A stretch of DNA of 44,072 nucleotides from Pseudoxanthomonas taiwanensis. Its GTDB lineage: Bacteria > Pseudomonadota > Gammaproteobacteria > Xanthomonadales > Xanthomonadaceae. Where the stretch lies: positions 1 to 44,072 of the forward strand of contig NZ_PDWK01000023.1 of assembly GCF_010093135.1 (NCBI RefSeq), given 5' to 3'. Each line of letters opens with the position of its first letter. The stretch's first letter is position 1. This document shows positions 41,945 through 44,072 of the stretch, one piece after another. The position numbers and the translations under genes were made by a program. Below the pieces are notes generated by a model. The model made no database searches and was not told the origin of the DNA. It saw only the letters and a program-made list of their open reading frames with translations.

Positions 41945-43822
41945 ATGCTCCATACCTGGAGGCCGATCGGCCTTGCGGCGTTGCTGGCGGGCACGCTGGC
42001 GCAGCCGCTCCACGCCAACGAGTCCGGATACCTGCAGCCGCCCGAGCCGCTGCTGGGCGTGATGCGCGCGCCGCTGAACCCGGTGCCGGCACTGGACCCC
42101 ACCGGCACCCGCGCGCTGCTGCTGCAGCAGTCGCAGTACCCGCCGATCGAGCGCGTCGCCGAGCCGTACCTCAAGCTGGCCGGCGTGCGCGTGGAACCGC
42201 GCACGCGCCACCGCCACGACCGCTCCAACGGTTACGGCATCCGCGTCTGCCTGGACGGCATGACCGTGCTGGAGCTGGAAAGCGGCCGGGAGACTCCGGT
42301 GCGGCTGCCGGAGGGCGCCTGCCCGGGCACGCCGCGCTGGTCGCCGGACGGCACCCGCTTCGCCTTCGACAACACCACCGGCGACGGCGTGGAGCTGTGG
42401 GTGGGCGAGGCCGCCACCGGCGTGGCCCGCCGCATCGAGGGCGTGCGCCTGAACCCGATCCTGGACAGCACCCTGCAATGGCTGGGCGACACGCCGCGGC
42501 TGCTGGTCAAGACCGTGCCGGCCGGGCAGGGGCCGGCGCCGCAGCGGGCCCCGGTTCCGCCGGGGCCGGAGATCAAGGAGGCCATCGCCGGCAAGGGCGA
42601 GAGCAGCACCTACGAGGCCCGCGATACGCTCTCCAGTCCCGAGGACGAGGCCCTGTTCGACTACTACGCCACCGCCCAGCTGGCCACCGTGGACGTGGCC
42701 GGCGGTACGGTCACACCGGTCGGCCGGCCGGGCGTGATCGGCAATGTGGACGCCGCCCCGGACGGCCGCCATGTGCTGGTGGAGACGCTCAGGCGCCCGT
42801 ATTCCTATGTCACCACCTGGACCCGCTTCGCCCGCGACGTGGAAGTGCTGGACCTGGCCGACGGCCGTGTGCGCACCATCGCCAGCCTGCCGGTGGCCGA
42901 CCGCGTGCCCGTGCGCGGCGTGCCGACCGGTCCGCGCAGCCACCACTGGCGCGCCAACCAGCCGGCCACCCTGGTCTGGGTCGAGGCCCTGGACGGCGGC
43001 GACTGGCGCAACGAGGCCCCGCACCGCGACCGCGTGCTCACCCTGGCCGCGCCGTTCACCGGCAAGCCGCGCGAGGTGCTGCGCCTGAAGCAGCGCTTCG
43101 CCGGCCTGCAGTGGTTCGCCGAGGGCGGCCGCGCGCTGGTCACCGAGATGGACGCCAACCGCAACTGGATGACCACCACGCTGGTGGACGTGGACCGGCC
43201 GCGCCAGCCGCACCGGGTGCTGGTGGACATCTCCATGGAGGAGCGCTATGCCCATCCGGGCCGGCCGGTGATGCGCCGCCTGCCCAACGGCCGCGCAGTG
43301 CTGCTGGAGGAGAACGGCCACCTGTACCTGGCCGGCGACGGCGGCACCCCCGCCGGCGACCGCCCGTTCCTGGACCGTTACGAGCTGGCCACCGGCAGGA
43401 CCACGCGCCTGTTCCGCAGCGCCCCGGACGCCTACGAGACCTTCGAGGGCTTCCTCGGCGGCGACACCACCCGGCTGCTGACCTGGCACCAGTCCCCGGC
43501 CGATCCGCCCAACCTGTACCTGCGCACCCTGGGTGCGCCGCTGCCGGCGGCCGCGGAGGGCGAGGCCGTGGTCGCCACCGAGGCCACCGCGCTGACCCGC
43601 TTCCCCGACCCCACGCCGCTGGCGCGGGGGGTGAAGAAGCGCCTGGTCACCTACAGGCGCAAGGACGGGGTGGAGCTGTCCTTCACCCTGTACACCCCGC
43701 CGGGCTACCAGGAGGGCACGCGCGTGCCGGCGATCCTGTACGCCTATCCGCGCGACTACGCCGACCCGTCCAGGGCGGGGCAGGTGAGCGGCTTGTATGT
43801 TCAGGCCAGATCAGCACGGTAG
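41945..43822 (+). pseudogene. exported S9-family (prolyl oligopeptidase-like) peptidase, cut by IS110 element
   Basis: The start MLHTWRPIGLAALLAGTLAQ looks like a Sec signal peptide. It is followed by WD/beta-propeller-like repeats typical of the N-terminal half of S9 peptidases (for example CPGTPRWSPDGTRFAFDNTT, VDAAPDGRHVLVETLRRP). The catalytic domain begins (VELSFTLYTPPGYQEGTRVP, AYPRDYADPSRAGQVSG) but the native frame stops after codon 616 (43792). Nine foreign codons and TAG (43820-43822) follow, read from the inserted element. The alpha/beta-hydrolase core with the nucleophile Ser, Asp and His, expected in the next 200 or so residues, is missing, so the product cannot be an active peptidase. 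The rest should lie beyond the element. A possible promoter with TGCTAGGTTT lies at about 41907-41916, and GGGGAG precedes the ATG. Confidence 0.88.
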
Positions 43823-43974
43823 AGTCTGACACGCCGTTGAGGGGGCCAGACCGGTGCGTGCAGTTTGGTAACGGCTGGGGTGTTCGAGCCCGTCTCTGAG
43901 TACAGAGCGCACGGCCACCGTGCTGGTCTTCCTGAAGCCCGAACGGTTAGGCGCGCCGGCTTGGCCGAGCGCGC
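43808..43974 (+). ncRNA. candidate bridge RNA in the IS110 left end
   Basis: In the IS110 group the non-coding left end encodes a bridge RNA whose loops pair with target and donor DNA. Here an imperfect long stem pairs 43808-43820 with 43917-43929 (13 bp, one G-T), extended by TTCAGG/CCTGAA (43800-43805/43931-43936). Inside it are GCCGTT/AACGGC (43833-43838/43870-43875) with CCAGAC/GTTTGG (43846-43851/43863-43868), and CTCTG/CAGAG (43894-43898/43903-43907). A further hairpin of about 10 bp lies at 43951-43974. A -10-like TATGTT (43796-43801) would start RNA near 43808, as expected if the circular junction completes the promoter. The exact ends are uncertain. Confidence 0.5.
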
Positions 43975-44000
43975 ATGCACAAGCAAGGGATCCGAAGACC

Positions 44001-44072
44001 ATGTCTGCTTCCTCAGTGGTGGTGGGCATCGACGTGGCCAAGGCGCATGTCGATGTCGCGGTGCTGGGCGCC
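44001..44072 (+). CDS. IS110-family transposase (DEDD recombinase), N-terminal fragment
   Basis: Only the first 24 codons are inside the window: MSASSVVVGIDVAKAHVDVA and four more. The VGIDVAKxxxDVAV pattern is the opening strand of the RuvC-like DEDD domain of IS110 transposases; the Asp of GIDVAK is the first catalytic acidic residue. AAGGGA lies about 10 nt before the ATG. The remaining 300 or more residues, including the Tnp domain with the catalytic Ser, run off the right edge, so completeness cannot be judged. Confidence 0.87.
   Translation, partial: MSASSVVVGIDVAKAHVDVAVLGA

Larger units (their letters stand above)
43792..44072 (+). mobile_element. IS110-family insertion sequence, left end (partial)
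   Basis: Insertion inside the peptidase gene is shown by the abrupt loss of S9 homology after codon 616 and the start of an IS110 transposase 209 nt later. The junction reads CT (43792-43793, candidate core dinucleotide) followed by TGTATG. As I recall it, the donor of the IS110 member IS621 also has CT followed by TGTAT. As in that group there are no long terminal inverted repeats to see, and a non-coding left end of about 207 nt precedes the transposase. The right end is outside the window. Confidence 0.85.

Overview
The window is a GC-rich chromosomal segment from a gammaproteobacterium. It most likely belongs to the Xanthomonadaceae/Lysobacteraceae (Xanthomonas, Stenotrophomonas, Lysobacter, Luteimonas, Pseudoxanthomonas); the genus cannot be settled from this sequence. 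The reasons are the gene order tuf - tRNA-Trp - secE - nusG - rplKAJL - rpoBC - str - S10 - spc - alpha, the lack of rpmJ after secY, the class II DAHP synthase, and the protein sequences themselves.

Layout: 1-1191 is a damaged copy of tuf at the left edge, followed by tRNA-Trp, secE and nusG. 2614-13784 holds rplK-rplA-rplJ-rplL-rpoB-rpoC, with a recognisable L10 autoregulatory leader before rplJ. 13995-18330 is the str operon (rpsL, rpsG, fusA, intact tuf). 18652-28083 is the fused S10-spc ribosomal protein cluster (rpsJ to rplO), ending with secY (28091-29443). 29776-33002 is the alpha operon (rpsM, rpsK, rpsD, rpoA, rplQ). This part supplies the translation elongation factors, 27 ribosomal proteins beyond the rplKAJL set, the RNA polymerase core and the SecYE channel. 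The shape of its leaders suggests growth-linked control.

From 33130 the window holds a mixed housekeeping set: dsbB, a class II DAHP synthase, an MscS-type channel, an exported amidase (minus strand), typA/bipA (minus strand), a cyclophilin, mdh with a clear intrinsic terminator, and an exported S9-family peptidase.

The most interesting part is the right edge. The S9 peptidase gene is cut after about 616 native codons by the left end of an IS110-family element. The junction reads CT followed by TGTATG, there is a structured non-coding stretch of about 207 nt, and then an N-terminus with the IS110 motif GIDVAK. In the IS110 group this stretch is where the bridge RNA is encoded, that is, the bispecific guide RNA that pairs with target and donor DNA. 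I therefore call a candidate bridge RNA here. The element runs off the window, so its right end and donor half cannot be read.

Both window edges lie in repeated sequence (tuf and an IS), as expected of a draft contig. The defects of the first tuf copy cluster in 204 bp, are nearly all changes to G, and may be assembly or sequencing errors. A second observation is that the rpsL and rpsJ promoters share near-identical sigma70 elements followed at once by the same 9-bp hairpin plus TTTT.
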